Shown in pieces: positions 25,649-33,802 of a DNA stretch of 64,000 nucleotides. This DNA comes from Aporrectodea caliginosa (Eukaryota; Annelida; Clitellata; Crassiclitellata; Lumbricidae). Each line of letters opens with the position of its first letter. Position 1 is the first letter of the stretch. The translations under genes and the position numbers were made by a program. The notes below the pieces were generated by a model. It searched no databases. It saw only the letters and a program-made list of their open reading frames with translations, and was not told where the DNA came from. The stretch lies in NCBI GenBank assembly GCA_020284085.1, contig JACEVL010000204.1, forward strand, positions 1,395,816-1,459,815, in the 5' to 3' direction.

Positions 25649-28600
25649 TGTATGTATGTATGTATGTATGTATGTATGTATGTATGTATGTATGTATGTA
25701 TGTATGTGTGTACGTATTATCTATTTATGTATTCATTTCAGATATTTATATAGCGCCCTTCAAGTATTTCTACTCAGAGGCGCTCATGAATACAGCGCGG
25801 AAACTGAATACATAGTTTCACGACCGAAAACGCATGAGCAATTTAGACGTGATAATTTGCCCAGGGTCCCTACGACAGGCAGCTCTGAAATGTTGACTCA
25901 GCACAGTGCAACCTGACTCAGAACCTTGCAAGGCACCAAATAATACCCCTTGAGGTGGAAGTCGAACCCGCAATCCTCCGCTTTGCAAGGCACCGAACAT
26001 ACCTCTACACCACCGCGCCCCAGTAGTCGGTATGCATTCGATGCGTGCCTGCAAATATGAAGTTACATATTTACTATTTAGGTATATGACCGGAAAATGT
26101 ATGAAGCACCTTTTTTATAATTATACGTCATAATTTATCCAGGGACACTACGATGATGGTATTATATGCTTACCTCTGAAATGTTGGTCAGCATACATGT
26201 AGTGGATCCTGACTTCAGAACCTTGTAAACACGTTCAAATAATTTATCAGGAGGCAGAAAGTCATCGTCTTTCTTATCTTTAGCTTTTGAAGTCTTCAAT
26301 TCCTCAACCAGTCCTCCTGTCAGTAGTCGGAAACCTCCGACGGGTTCCCAGCTATTTGTGGATAGCTTCCATACAGCCTTTATGAAATCAAGTAACGCAA
26401 AGGAAAATGCACGAATTTACAGCTATTCGATATTCACTCATTCATTCATTCATTCATTCATTCATTCATAAATTTATATAGCGCCCCTTCAAGAGGACTA
26501 CTCAGAGGCGCTCCCGACTCCAGCACGCTGAAAAAGTACAATTTTGAGTCTAGTAATTTTAGAAAGCTTCAATAATAGTCTCAGGGAGCAGGAAATCGTA
26601 TTCTCCTGGGGAGACCCGTTCCGGAGTGACTGGGCCCACCTTGGAAAAGCAGCAATAGGCTTACAGTGTTGATCTTGAAGGCTACCTGTGCTATAATTGC
26701 GATGGCATACTCTGATACTGCCGCGTCTAGCTTACTCTCAGTGATAAGAGTTTCAGTGGATGGTCTACGCGATATACGCTTCCGACTTCCAGAGAACTTT
26801 TCGTCAACATTTCGAAACGATCTTCATTCGTTGGGGCTAAGGTGGCTTTTTGGGTGGACGCATAATGCTCTGAGGAGTGTTTATATGTTAATCTGTATAT
26901 TTTCACTATTAATTAGAGCTACGATATGTAAATGTTGTTCAGTTGTATAAAAATGCGGGCTACAAAATATGACGGCTAGTCGCGTAGTCCTATACACTAT
27001 GTGAAGTCCAATTTCTTGTCCTGTGCATGTATATTAGTCAATCTGTCTATCTGGCTGTCTGTATGTAATGACGATTTTTATATCTGATGGTGCACGATTA
27101 TTATTATTATTATTAAATAAATCTGCACACCGAAATGTGAATCTGAGGCGCGGATTGTCATGCTGATTGTTATGTAAATGTATTGAGGAACCTTGCTAGA
27201 GCTTTTTCTGCGAGGGGAACCCATACAATATTCTTGTCGTCAGAATGTGCTCCAACATATCGGCCCAAGTCATCGCTGTCATCATGGTATGGCAGAACGT
27301 CATCCGTATAGACGTCGATCCATTCTCCCATCCACCAATATCGACAATGAACGATGCCGGTGTATTTGCTTGGGTCCGTTTCATATGCGTCTTCAGGGAA
27401 AATCTACAAACCATGCATTTTAAGAAAATAGTTTAAAAGTAAGACATGCTGTGAATGAAACTGTGAGTCATTTAGACCGATTTTATTACTGTGTGATGTC
27501 CATATCATCCATCGTAATAAACTTTAAAGCACGCAAACTTTTCTTACTGTTATGATATTGCATGAAGCATCTCCTGATATGATCACTTATTCAGGATTCC
27601 ATTATAACTTTTGTTCAATTTTAGACGGCACAGCTTCATATGTTCTTAGTACAAAAATTCGTATAGCCTTCAGCTAATAATTACTCCTTAGACTACATGA
27701 CATGAACATCTATCTCATTTCCTGCGTTGCGCATCTGCATTGCTTCGAAAAATAAATACAATCAGACGCCGACACTTCAAGTGTTATTACTGAACAGGTA
27801 AAGAAACTGTCTATCCATTAAAGTCTTGATTTATATGAAAATGGTTAGACATAAATATCGTCGTAATCGTAATCACAAACTATTTCTGAAGCGGTTCTGT
27901 AGTGCTAAGCGCAGGGCATTGGCTTATTCACGAGCGCTGCGTCGTCAGAGGGATTGTTCAAAGGTAGCCTAGGACGACTATAACTTAGTTGAATAAGTTG
28001 AAGAAAGAGTCAAGGGTCGCTGAAAGAAATCACTAAGCTGATATATTACACTGAATGAAAACTATAAAGTAACCTCATTCTTTGAATTAGCTGTAGCACA
28101 TGAGTTTGAATGATAAAGTCATCATTGTGATCGCATTTGACATTCATAGGCCTAATATCGCAACAAGCAAAAAAATGGGTAGGCCTATACGTGTTTTAAC
28201 CTCTGAATCTAATAATTGCTTATTCAGCAGCTGCTCGATGATATCGTTTGTAGAAGGTTTTTTAAATAAGAGGCAAACTAGTTACCTGCTTAATGTACTC
28301 CGGATGGTCAGCCATGGCTGATAAGGTGGATATGAAGAAACAATTGCTGGCTTGGCCCTGCTTAACGCTATACCGGTCGATGGTGTTTCCAAACAGTCTG
28401 ACGTCTGAATGGAAATCCTGATGAAATTTGAAATCGACAACAAAGCATTATAGTCGACAATTTAGTTGGATTTCAATAATCCTCTTATAGTCTGGTTCTA
28501 AGATATATTGAATGTGAAAGATTTTATTGAGGTGCATGTAGGCCTACATATCTAATTCATTGCCTTATTGTTTCATTGTTGTTGTCTTCAGAGGGGTTAC

Positions 28601-30341
28601 ATAAATCAAACTGATTGAAATTACTATTAATTAAATTTGAATTAAGTCTGTAATGCTATTTTAGCTAAAATTGTGGCAAAAGATGATTTTGTCTGTAAAG
28701 ATAAGTTAAGATTTTATATTCTTTTGTTATTGTGATTTTGATTACACTTATTTTATGAGCCCAAACTATTCTAAATCATTAACTGTCTTTCTTTCCTTAT
28801 CTGTATTTTTTTTAGGTGTCCCTATTTAGCTGAAGAACATGAGTTTGAATACATCAAAAGTCATCATTGTTTTTTTTCTCTTCTGATCAGAAATAAATTT
28901 GATTCATTGATGATGCAATCGCCAACAAGAGGCAGCCATAAAAATTAGCTACATTATATTAAAGTGTGCCTTTTCGAAGCAATTTACACCTCTGAATCTA
29001 ACTCTGAACTTATTAACAGAAAGTCAGTTAACCCTGCTCGATTACCACCCATACGTTTTTTGCATAATTTTTTTTCCATATGGAATATTTTTTACAAAGT
29101 AAGAGCGCAAACTAGTGGTACCTGCTTAATGTACTCCGAGGCACCAGATGGTCAGCCATGGCTGATATAGTTGATATGAAGAAACAATCGCTGGCTTGGC
29201 CCTGCTTAATCGCTATACCGGTTGATCAAAATGTTTCCGTAACAGTCTGAAAAACGTCTGAATGGAAATCCTGATGTAATTCATTTGTCTTTGAAATCGA
29301 CAGACAAAGCATTATTGTCTACATCTTTTCTTTTTGTTGGATTTCAATAATACTCGTAATATGTGTGAAAATGGCTGAATACAGCATTACTAAGATATAT
29401 GTATGGATATATAATTGAATGTGAAAGATTAAACATTGTTAAGGTGCATGATTAGCAAAAGCCAAGCATTTGTTTATCCGAGGCAGCCGTAATATAACTA
29501 GCTACATTTTATTAAAAATGTTTTAGTCCTTCCTAAATAACCATTCTTGCGAAATGAATTTACAGTGCTATATTACTGCTTTAAATAAACTACGTCATAA
29601 GGACTCTGAACCAAGTTAGCCGATGAACAAAAAGTCTTGGTAGCCCTAGGGTTAACAAGCAATGCTCATATAAATGGTAAATCCCGAATGGCGGGCATCC
29701 GTGCAAAGCCAAGCCTACGGATTAATGAACAGTCAGGTCATTTATGTAAGAAGGCCAGAAGGCGTGGAAAGTGGTGATAGCCAGAGAATTCTCTAAATGA
29801 ATTTCAGTTTGAAATATCAACAGATGGCTTGGCAGTTTAGCATACTGAACACAAGACTATAACGCTATAGGCCTACTGCTTTTTAAATAACGAATCACGC
29901 TCTATTGTGTAGGTTGTTGAAATAGGTTTGTCTTACTTTTGGCCTCTTCCAAGTGAGTTTGATTGTTTTCCCCTCCTTGTCTTTCTGAAATACGTGTGGA
30001 AACTTTTCATCTGTCCATGGTTGTCCAGTAGTTGCTGTTGGTTTCTGCATTGTGTGTGCGTCGTAAGGCAAGAACTGACGAGCTCTTAGGGTTCTTTCGT
30101 GACGACCAAGGATCTGACTTTGTGCAGACAATAAGTCTCTATGTTCTGATACGACATTGTCTATGGGAACTTCTTTAACCAAAGGGGAAACCACTCCACT
30201 TTGTTCTCGGCTTTTCTCCTCTAGTTCAACGAAAGATGTTGCAGTGAAATTATCAAACGCTAATATGTCGTCGACTGATTTAGCGTTCTGGACAAAAGGG
30301 GCAGCAACTCCCTTAGATTCTCTCGAACAACAGCAACCCAT
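13779..30341 (-). CDS. Calpain B gene, 17 exons, three C2-like modules (overview)
   Basis: Assembled gene model, coding sequence about 2.75 kb (915 codons plus stop). Order: MGCCC lipid-anchor region (1-135), protease core with Cys161, His332 and Asn352 (136-435), then three calpain C2-like/CBSW modules (about 436-580, 604-740, 767-915) separated by linker exons. All splice phases join in frame, except that exon 4 needs one extra nucleotide. Calpains are cytosolic regulatory cysteine proteases. Classical forms carry one C2-like module, while calpain-7 and -10 types carry two. I see no penta-EF-hand. Three modules with an acylated N-terminus is unusual. The exon 4 frameshift and the Asp-to-Asn change before Cys161 leave open whether this copy makes an active enzyme. 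A candidate polyadenylation signal (AATAAA) lies at 13514-13519. Confidence 0.85.
14059..14222. repeat. (ATG)n/(ATT)n/(ATC)n microsatellite
   Basis: Triplet repeat of ~160 bp inside the intron between calpain exons 14 and 15, only about 40 bp upstream of the exon 15 acceptor at 14019-14020. Confidence 0.97.
14895..14977 (-). CDS. Calpain B, exon 14 (C2-like module 3, part b)
   Basis: An 83-nt exon from ACAACAG to ATTCAA|GTAAGT, 2 in and 0 out. It encodes NANQPVLISVLQENIDP and AIGCHIIQ, the family's 'VLISLMQ.......IGFHIYKV' strands. Confidence 0.86.
15311..15436 (-). CDS. Calpain B, exon 13 (C2-like module 3, part a)
   Basis: A 126-nt exon from AATTGTAG to GCACG|GTGGGT, 2 in and 1 out. It encodes VDIVFGEWVKNLSAGGQ and NPQYGLSVTG. 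Of the three a-exons this is the closest to the classical calpain domain III start ('GEWVRG.SAGGC...NPQY.L'). Confidence 0.87.
15518..15635 (-). repeat. Dispersed repeat with (TAATCG)n tail
   Basis: Minus strand 'gtaatcgtaatcgtaatctc' next to 'gcgcaggacaccagcttatt' and 'cacgagcgctgagc'. The same block occurs at 27855-27950 and 41366-41450, and a stub at 12615. It is probably the 3' end of a retroposon. Confidence 0.65.
16024..16103 (-). CDS. Calpain B, linker exon between modules 2 and 3
   Basis: An 80-nt exon from CTTTTAG to AAGTTAG|GTAAAT, 1 base in and 1 base out, again the phases required between exon 12 and exon 13. It encodes about 26 residues including ENPVMFVRKAENSLEHG. No domain is recognised. 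It is analogous to the first linker exon in position and phase but not in sequence. Confidence 0.65.
17196..17316 (-). pseudogene. Partial duplicate of calpain exon 12
   Basis: The reverse strand repeats the 3' part of exon 12 (YELMPGNYLLLPFFYDEES and onward, same TGCAG|GTAAGA donor), but the first ~85 nt with the acceptor are missing and no AG acceptor lies in a suitable place. About 240 bp separates the two copies, and the flanking intron is duplicated as well. It is probably non-coding, yet it is open and has a perfect donor. Confidence 0.75.
17434..17642 (-). CDS. Calpain B, exon 12 (C2-like module 2, part c)
   Basis: A 209-nt exon from TTTACAG to TGCAG|GTAAAA, 0 in and 2 out. It begins IEKDQLIEKRLW and contains YELIPGNYLLLPFFHDEES and CEFCIRILAS. 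It is homologous along its length to exon 9. Its 3' two-thirds are duplicated just downstream (17196-17316). Confidence 0.87.
18082..18179 (-). CDS. Calpain B, exon 11 (C2-like module 2, part b)
   Basis: A 98-nt exon from TTTGCCAG to TTCAGG|GTATAA, 2 in and 0 out. It encodes INSTGQQATVLLQLRCNQD and SDIDVFR, the module's central strands, in the same position and phase as exons 8 and 14. Confidence 0.82.
18517..18618 (-). CDS. Calpain B, exon 10 (C2-like module 2, part a)
   Basis: A 102-nt exon from TTTTCTCAG to ATTCCAG|GTAGAT, 2 in and 1 out. It encodes NLFGEWKGETAAG and MRNPKFILTIP. It is nearly a copy of exon 7, showing cassette duplication. Confidence 0.87.
19330..19397 (-). CDS. Calpain B, linker exon between modules 1 and 2
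   Basis: A 68-nt exon, TTTCGCAG in and GACAGTG|GTAATA out, with 1 base in and 1 base out. These are exactly the phases needed to connect exon 9 (2 out) to exon 10 (2 in). It encodes about 22 residues including AFHGTWPHAFGDKDS. No domain is recognised. The support is the phase fit and the intact splice sites. Confidence 0.65.
19500..19830 (+). mobile_element. LINE reverse transcriptase fragment
   Basis: The plus strand reads ALRLLRSLGLPPAALYGAAR and, after an interruption, CCPGMLGPRFSRG, matching the 'HGL....L..VARAT..ARLLYAAPAWWGF' region of jockey-type LINEs. The same region is clearer at 31.75-32.05 kb. It lies in the intron between calpain exon 10 and the first linker exon and is badly decayed. 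Confidence 0.6.
19830..20145. mobile_element. Fragment of the 'caaggtcatttcaaggtca' fold-back family
   Basis: It shares 'cagaccgat.agggtacattccagaagaca' and 'ttcaaggtcatttcaa.ggtcaaaatcaa.taaatatg' with the arms of the 2 kb fold-back at 51.0-53.1 kb. It has only one arm and no clear ends. Confidence 0.6.
20278..20495 (-). CDS. Calpain B, exon 9 (C2-like module 1, part c)
   Basis: A 218-nt exon from CTAACAG to TGCAG|GTCACA, 0 in and 2 out. It contains the domain III C-terminal strands KLSPGDHLLLPYFYD and SKSFCVRIFTNVNARC (family: 'L.PG.YLIVPS......G.F.LRVF'). It aligns end to end with exon 12: both start IEK(E/D) with RLW about 10 residues later. A ~50-bp duplicate of the exon's 5' border lies at about 20575-20630. 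Confidence 0.86.
20925..21040 (-). CDS. Calpain B, exon 8 (C2-like module 1, part b)
   Basis: A 116-nt exon from TTATAG to TATAAG|GTACAA, 2 bases in and 0 out. It encodes NNAKALSVVIEVTRQF and ELIGVIDIYK, matching the middle strands of calpain domain III ('..VLISL.Q......IGF.IYKV'). Confidence 0.84.
21663..21764 (-). CDS. Calpain B, exon 7 (C2-like module 1, part a)
   Basis: A 102-nt exon, 2 bases in and 1 base out, from TTTTTAG to ATTCCAG|GTAAAG. It encodes ILGEWHGATSAG and MRNPRFILTIP, the start of the calpain domain III beta-sandwich (family: 'G.W..G.TAGG....NPQ..L'). Exon 10 has identical length and phase and a very similar sequence. Confidence 0.87.
22359..22641 (-). CDS. Calpain B, exon 6 (catalytic asparagine)
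   Basis: A 283-nt exon from ACATCAG to TTAG|GTAAGT, phase 0 in and 1 out. It contains LLRIRNPWGEKDK, giving the catalytic Asn352 and adjacent Trp354. It continues with GEWKGRWSYTSKEW, GGEFWVCMEDFFQLF and LYICDRIPNF, which is the textbook C-terminal part of the calpain protease core with its 'EW.G.WSD.S.EW' and 'G.FWM...DF...F' signatures. No defects are seen. Confidence 0.93.
23271..23339 (-). CDS. Calpain B, exon 5 (catalytic histidine)
   Basis: A small 69-nt, phase 0/0 exon after TTACAG with donor CTGAAG|GTAAGC. It encodes KGLVPNHTYSVTGVLK. It matches the calpain 'GLV.GHAYSVTGV' motif and supplies the catalytic His332. The usual GHAY is NHTY here. It was found by position and motif, being too short to show up as a standalone reading frame. 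Confidence 0.88.
24340..24640 (-). mobile_element. 3' fragment of a LINE reverse transcriptase
   Basis: A 93-codon open frame contains EIHNYNTRTKENLRP, KHNGPMTWNNLPWEIRSL and ILASFKNALRMHLL, the 'HNYNTR...GP..WN.LP..IR...S...FK..LK..L' C-terminus of non-LTR reverse transcriptases. It is 5' truncated and lies in the intron between calpain exons 4 and 5. Confidence 0.8.
25619..25707. repeat. (TATG)n microsatellite
   Basis: About 22 TATG units directly next to the tail of a SINE. Open frames across it are spurious. Confidence 0.97.
25735..26022 (-). mobile_element. tRNA-headed SINE with LINE-like tail
   Basis: On the minus strand the element starts 'ggggcgcggtggtgtagagg' and has a B-box-like 'gcgggttcgacttcc', as in a tRNA-derived Pol III head. 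Its tail 'gagcgcctctgagtagaa...ggcgctatataaat' is the same as the 3' end of LINE copies in this window. A sister copy lies at 31505-31735. It lies in the intron between calpain exons 4 and 5. Confidence 0.8.
26174..26377 (-). CDS. Calpain B, exon 4 (protease core, apparent 1-nt deletion)
   Basis: Entering in phase 2, the exon reads LYGSYPQIAGNPSEVSDY and meets a TGA. One frame over, it continues TGGLVEELKTSK... and then LPPDKLFERVYKVLKSGST to a TCAGAG|GTAAGC donor. Both halves are clear calpain sequence (family: 'KL.GSYEAL.GG....L.DLTGG'). One base is therefore missing at about 26324-26335, either a real frameshift mutation or an assembly error. With that base restored the exon is phase 2/0 and joins exon 5 correctly. 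Confidence 0.83.
26432..26650 (-). mobile_element. LINE 3' end with (TGAA)n tail
   Basis: Minus strand: 'gggagcgcctctgagtagtc' through 'ggcgctatataaatttatg' followed by about nine TGAA units. It belongs to the LINE family that donates its tail to the SINEs here. It lies in calpain intron 3. Confidence 0.7.
27192..27403 (-). CDS. Calpain B, exon 3 (protease core)
   Basis: A 212-nt exon, phase 0 in and 2 out, after GTTTGTAG and ending GCAAG|GTTCCT. It encodes residues 180-249 plus two bases of codon 250. Family landmarks are YTGIVHCRYWWMGEWIDV, DDVLP, and WVPLAEKALA, which leads into the 'KL.GSY' segment at the start of exon 4. It differs from copy A mainly by three extra codons in the acidic loop DDSDD. 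Confidence 0.88.
28286..28417 (-). CDS. Calpain B, exon 2 (catalytic cysteine)
   Basis: A 132-nt phase 0/0 exon between CATCAG and AAGCAG|GTAACT. It encodes residues 136-179 and includes QGQASNCFF with the nucleophile Cys161. The residue before the Cys is Asn, where calpains and copy A have Asp. A second, decayed copy of this exon lies 0.85 kb upstream in the same intron. Confidence 0.87.
29125..29266 (-). pseudogene. Decayed duplicate of calpain exon 2
   Basis: Reverse strand reads almost the same as exon 2 (QGQASDCFF is recognisable), but small insertions break the frame. Examples are extra bases in the segments for DVRLFG and NTIDRY, and an extra block between the ADH codons and the EYIKQ codons. 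Flanking intron sequence is duplicated too: 28840-29480 resembles 28090-28560, both starting near 'catgagtttgaat'. It still ends in AAGCAG|GTACCA, so it could be mis-spliced as an exon, but it cannot encode the catalytic segment in frame. Confidence 0.8.
29937..30341 (-). CDS. Calpain B, exon 1 (lipid-anchor N-terminus)
   Basis: It has 135 codons from ATG at 30341 to the same AAAA|GTAAGA donor as copy A. It starts MGCCCSRES (myristoylation Gly2, cysteines 3-5) and ends WKRPK in phase 0. Relative to copy A it carries 20 extra codons after SREQ. The added segment (GVVSPLVKEV...) resembles residues 11-20 of the same exon (GVAAPFVQNA), so it looks like an internal tandem duplication. Start choice: this ATG is the only one giving the conserved acylation motif in both copies. 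Confidence 0.87.
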
Positions 30342-31504
30342 TGCAATAGCTTCTTTATCAACGTCACACTGTGGTAGACGAACGAGTGGACTGTACAGAA
30401 TTTATACACAGTCAGCGACAAAGATCAGGTCGATACTTCCGCAGGAAAGATGTCGTCAGCAATGCAAATATCGAAACTACAAAGGCGGTAGCGACATGAT
30501 ACGGATAGGCTAGTGCAGACAATAAGTCCCTGATACGGATAGGCTAGTTAATAGCTTGTTCAAACACGTGTTATGTTATCTGAAGTAGATACTCTTATTG
30601 CCACTGCAGTTATTTTGAAGTAATTCTTGACCTTATCTCTTTGATATCCAATACAGTGTTTGTGCGCGTTGCCTGACGGCGCCGGGCAAGGTGCCGATAT
30701 ACTCAGGCCCACTCATAAAATGCTTAACATAATCGATTTAACACGAATTCCGAAGTAATTTCAATTTTGCTTTCTAATCTATGCGCGTACGGAAACCTGA
30801 CAGGTATGTTTGGCAACAGAGTAATAGATACTATTATAATAGGTCTACTTGTAAGACAGACAAGGAAACGTTAAATTCGCTGAGCTAATTGATCAAGCTA
30901 CAAGGTGCAGCCTTTCTTCAGCGCTTTCGTCCTTAACCAAAACCTTCACCATTTGTTGCCACCTGTAACAAACGTAACAAAAATGTATTTGACAGCTGCC
31001 TCGAGTGAAGGTCTGTTGCGTTGCACGTCATGAGTTTGTCAAGTGTTGTGCCTTTGGAAATATTTAGTTTTTTCAAGTGAGTTCATATTGGTACTGCAAT
31101 ATACTTCTTTAAACTACTCTAATTTTTCTATTATTTTAAATTATTATTATTATTATTTCAAACGTTAACACCATAGAGCATACTGCAATACTGCCTGCAC
31201 TCACTGACTCGACCCCCTCCATCCATTTACCCAACCAACCAACCAAACATGCAACCAATTCACTCCCTCACTTTCAATTTCGCACACTGACTCACTCACT
31301 TTGAACTACGGCGAACAGACTTAAGCCCAGTTCTGAGAACTGTATGCACACAATGAATCACAGAATACCTAGAGGACTAATAGTGTTTACCACACTATGG
31401 AGCATAGAAAGGCGAAGTCGCGGAAACTTGAACGATCTCACTTTATAATGTGTGAATATCGGGGAAGTAAACCTATTTTAAGTTATTGTAAGTTGTTCAT
31501 ATGT

Positions 31505-31735
31505 ATGGGTATGTATGAGCACTTGTTATAGCTCCCCTTCAAGATTTCTACTCAGAGGCGCTTCCGACTACAGCGCGGACACTGAATCGGAGTTTCACGC
31601 CGAAGCGCATGAGCAATTGCGAGTGAAGGACATGCCCAGGTGGGTCCCTACTGCGGCGGCTTGAGGTGGATTCGAACCCGCAAGGGTACTGGGGCTTAAG
31701 GCACTGAACATACCCCTACACCACCGCGCCCCACA
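31505..31735 (-). mobile_element. tRNA-headed SINE, second copy
   Basis: Minus strand 'ggggcgcggtggtgtagggg', B-box-like 'gcgggttcgaatccacctc', then a body and the 'gcgcctctgagtagaaatct' tail. It has the same structure as 25735-26022 with moderate divergence. It inserts in the flank upstream of calpain B. Confidence 0.8.
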
Positions 31736-31744
31736 GGGCTAGGC

Positions 31745-32360
31745 AATCCATGCAGCGCCGTACTTCTGGAGTGACCTTCCACCTGGTATATAGCATGAGG
31801 GTACTGGGGGTTATGCTCTCTGAAACTTTAAGTTTTGATAATATACACATTACCCAAATATGCTGCAGGGTTAGGCAATCCATGTATGCCCTGCGCATAC
31901 TAACTGCCCATGGTCTATCTGGCCCTGGGCTTTACGATGTGGTGAGGGCGAAAACGGTGGCACGCTTGTTGTATGCTGCTCCGGCATGGTGGGGCTTTGC
32001 CGGCCAAAGGGAGAAGTGAATGTTCCAGTCTGTAATGACCAGATTGATCCGTCAGCGATACCTCCCAAGCGAGAGTCCAACCTTTGAACAACTATGCCTT
32101 AAAGCCGACACCTGCCTGTTTTCGGCGGTCCTGAGAAACCCGAGCCATGTTCTCCATAGGTTTCCCTCTCCATAAAAGCCGTTGGCCTATTCCCTTCGAC
32201 CCCGGTCACATGACCGTGTTTTACCTTTAGCTGACCATAATATGAAAAAAACTTTTATAGTTAGAATGCTTTATTCATATTGACTATTGATTGTTTAATT
32301 ATAATTATGATGTATGTACACCGGAATGCGGATTGCAGCTGGTTCAATAAAGAATATAGG
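31745..32360 (+). mobile_element. 5'-truncated LINE, reverse transcriptase C-terminus
   Basis: The plus frame contains LGVMLSETLSFDNIHITQIC, QSMYALRILTAHGLSGPGL and VARLLYAAPAWWGFAG. After a stop it continues LIRQRYLPSESPTFEQL, a standard jockey-type C-terminus. It ends near 'ttcaataaag'. It is absent from the equivalent left-copy flank. Confidence 0.82.
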
Positions 32361-33802
32361 CTACTTACTTTAATTATCGCCAATAAGATGTTGTGAATAA
32401 TACCCTTTGGTTATCATGAGACATACAATAATTGATGAATTAAACTTAATGCAAATTATCGATGATTGCATAATGTGCATATAGCTCTTCTTTCATAGCG
32501 TAAAACTGCATGGGAAACTCTGAAGACTTATCAATCATGATTGTGCACTGGAACTTATAGAGCTAAAGGCCGAATATTCTTCTCTGAGCAAACAGCTAAT
32601 TCGTTGATAAGACTGGAAATATGTTAGATTATATGGATGAGAAAACATTTGATTATGCAGTTTAATATTAAAGTCTACGAAGAAAATACAGACCTACAAC
32701 TGTCAAGCGTGGCCTATACACGTGTATAATTTCACAACTAAGCGCCATATAATAATTAAAATTAATATCACGACTTCTTACTTGTCGCGCTATTCGACGC
32801 AGAAACGTCATTGAAGACACTTTCAAGCACATGCACTTTCATTTAGGATAATTCTGACTTTATTAATAGTCAATGACTTCTCAAATGTGTACTCATGAAT
32901 CAGGAACAGCAGGACTATATCTATGACCTATTTCTGCTGGGCGGGCTTCCTCTTTGTTTGCCTTAGGCATACTGTATATATAGTATATATAATATATATA
33001 TATACATATACATTTATATATATATATATACATACCTATAAATTCCGTCTTCGATTGCCAATATTCGTCACATTTCTAAACGAGCTTAGTCTACGTCTGA
33101 AGGGTTAAGTTGAGTACATAGGTACACAAATGCAAATTTTCTGAAAGAAGGAAGAAACTTCTTGATAGATTCAGAAATATTCTCAGAATTTTGGCTAGCA
33201 AAATGCAGCATTCTTGTAAGGGACTGGTCAGTGGTTTCCACAATAAATCGCCAAGCCCTTCAATAAATATTCGTATGCCAATTACCTCACCGAAAACCAA
33301 TTCCACCTACTCGACGCCATTCTGAAAAACACGGCTTAGAAGAACTCCGCACACAGAAACATCATCAATATGTCTCCTCAGATTTAAAGCCCAATCAATA
33401 GAATAAGAGAAGAAGAAGCGAAGGATCTCATGAAGGACGTGATGAAGTCTGAACATTTCCCGTTACGCTAATTTGACTCAGATCGTTTCGGTAGGTGGGG
33501 ATGCTAAAATCCTATAAGTTACGAAGCTCGTAAACTCGACTGATTTCATGCGATGCGACCCTCCGGCTATCAGCTCACGGGCAGTGTGCCCGTGAGCTAG
33601 CACGCGGGATGATTTTTAGACGAACTTGATAAATGCATGAAATTAACCTTTCCTTTTACGCTGTCGACTAGAGTCATTTCCTTTCGCAAGGTGGTGCGAT
33701 AGGTGGCGCTGCTATAATCTTATACCAAGAAGTAGAGTCATTTGATTTCGGTAAGTGGCGCTGCTAAGAACATCCATGACTGCTCATCGATGTTATTTAC
33801 AA

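Noticed and set aside
25619..25815. Cys-rich repeat protein (MYVCMYVC...)
   Set aside because: Produced by the (TATG)n microsatellite.
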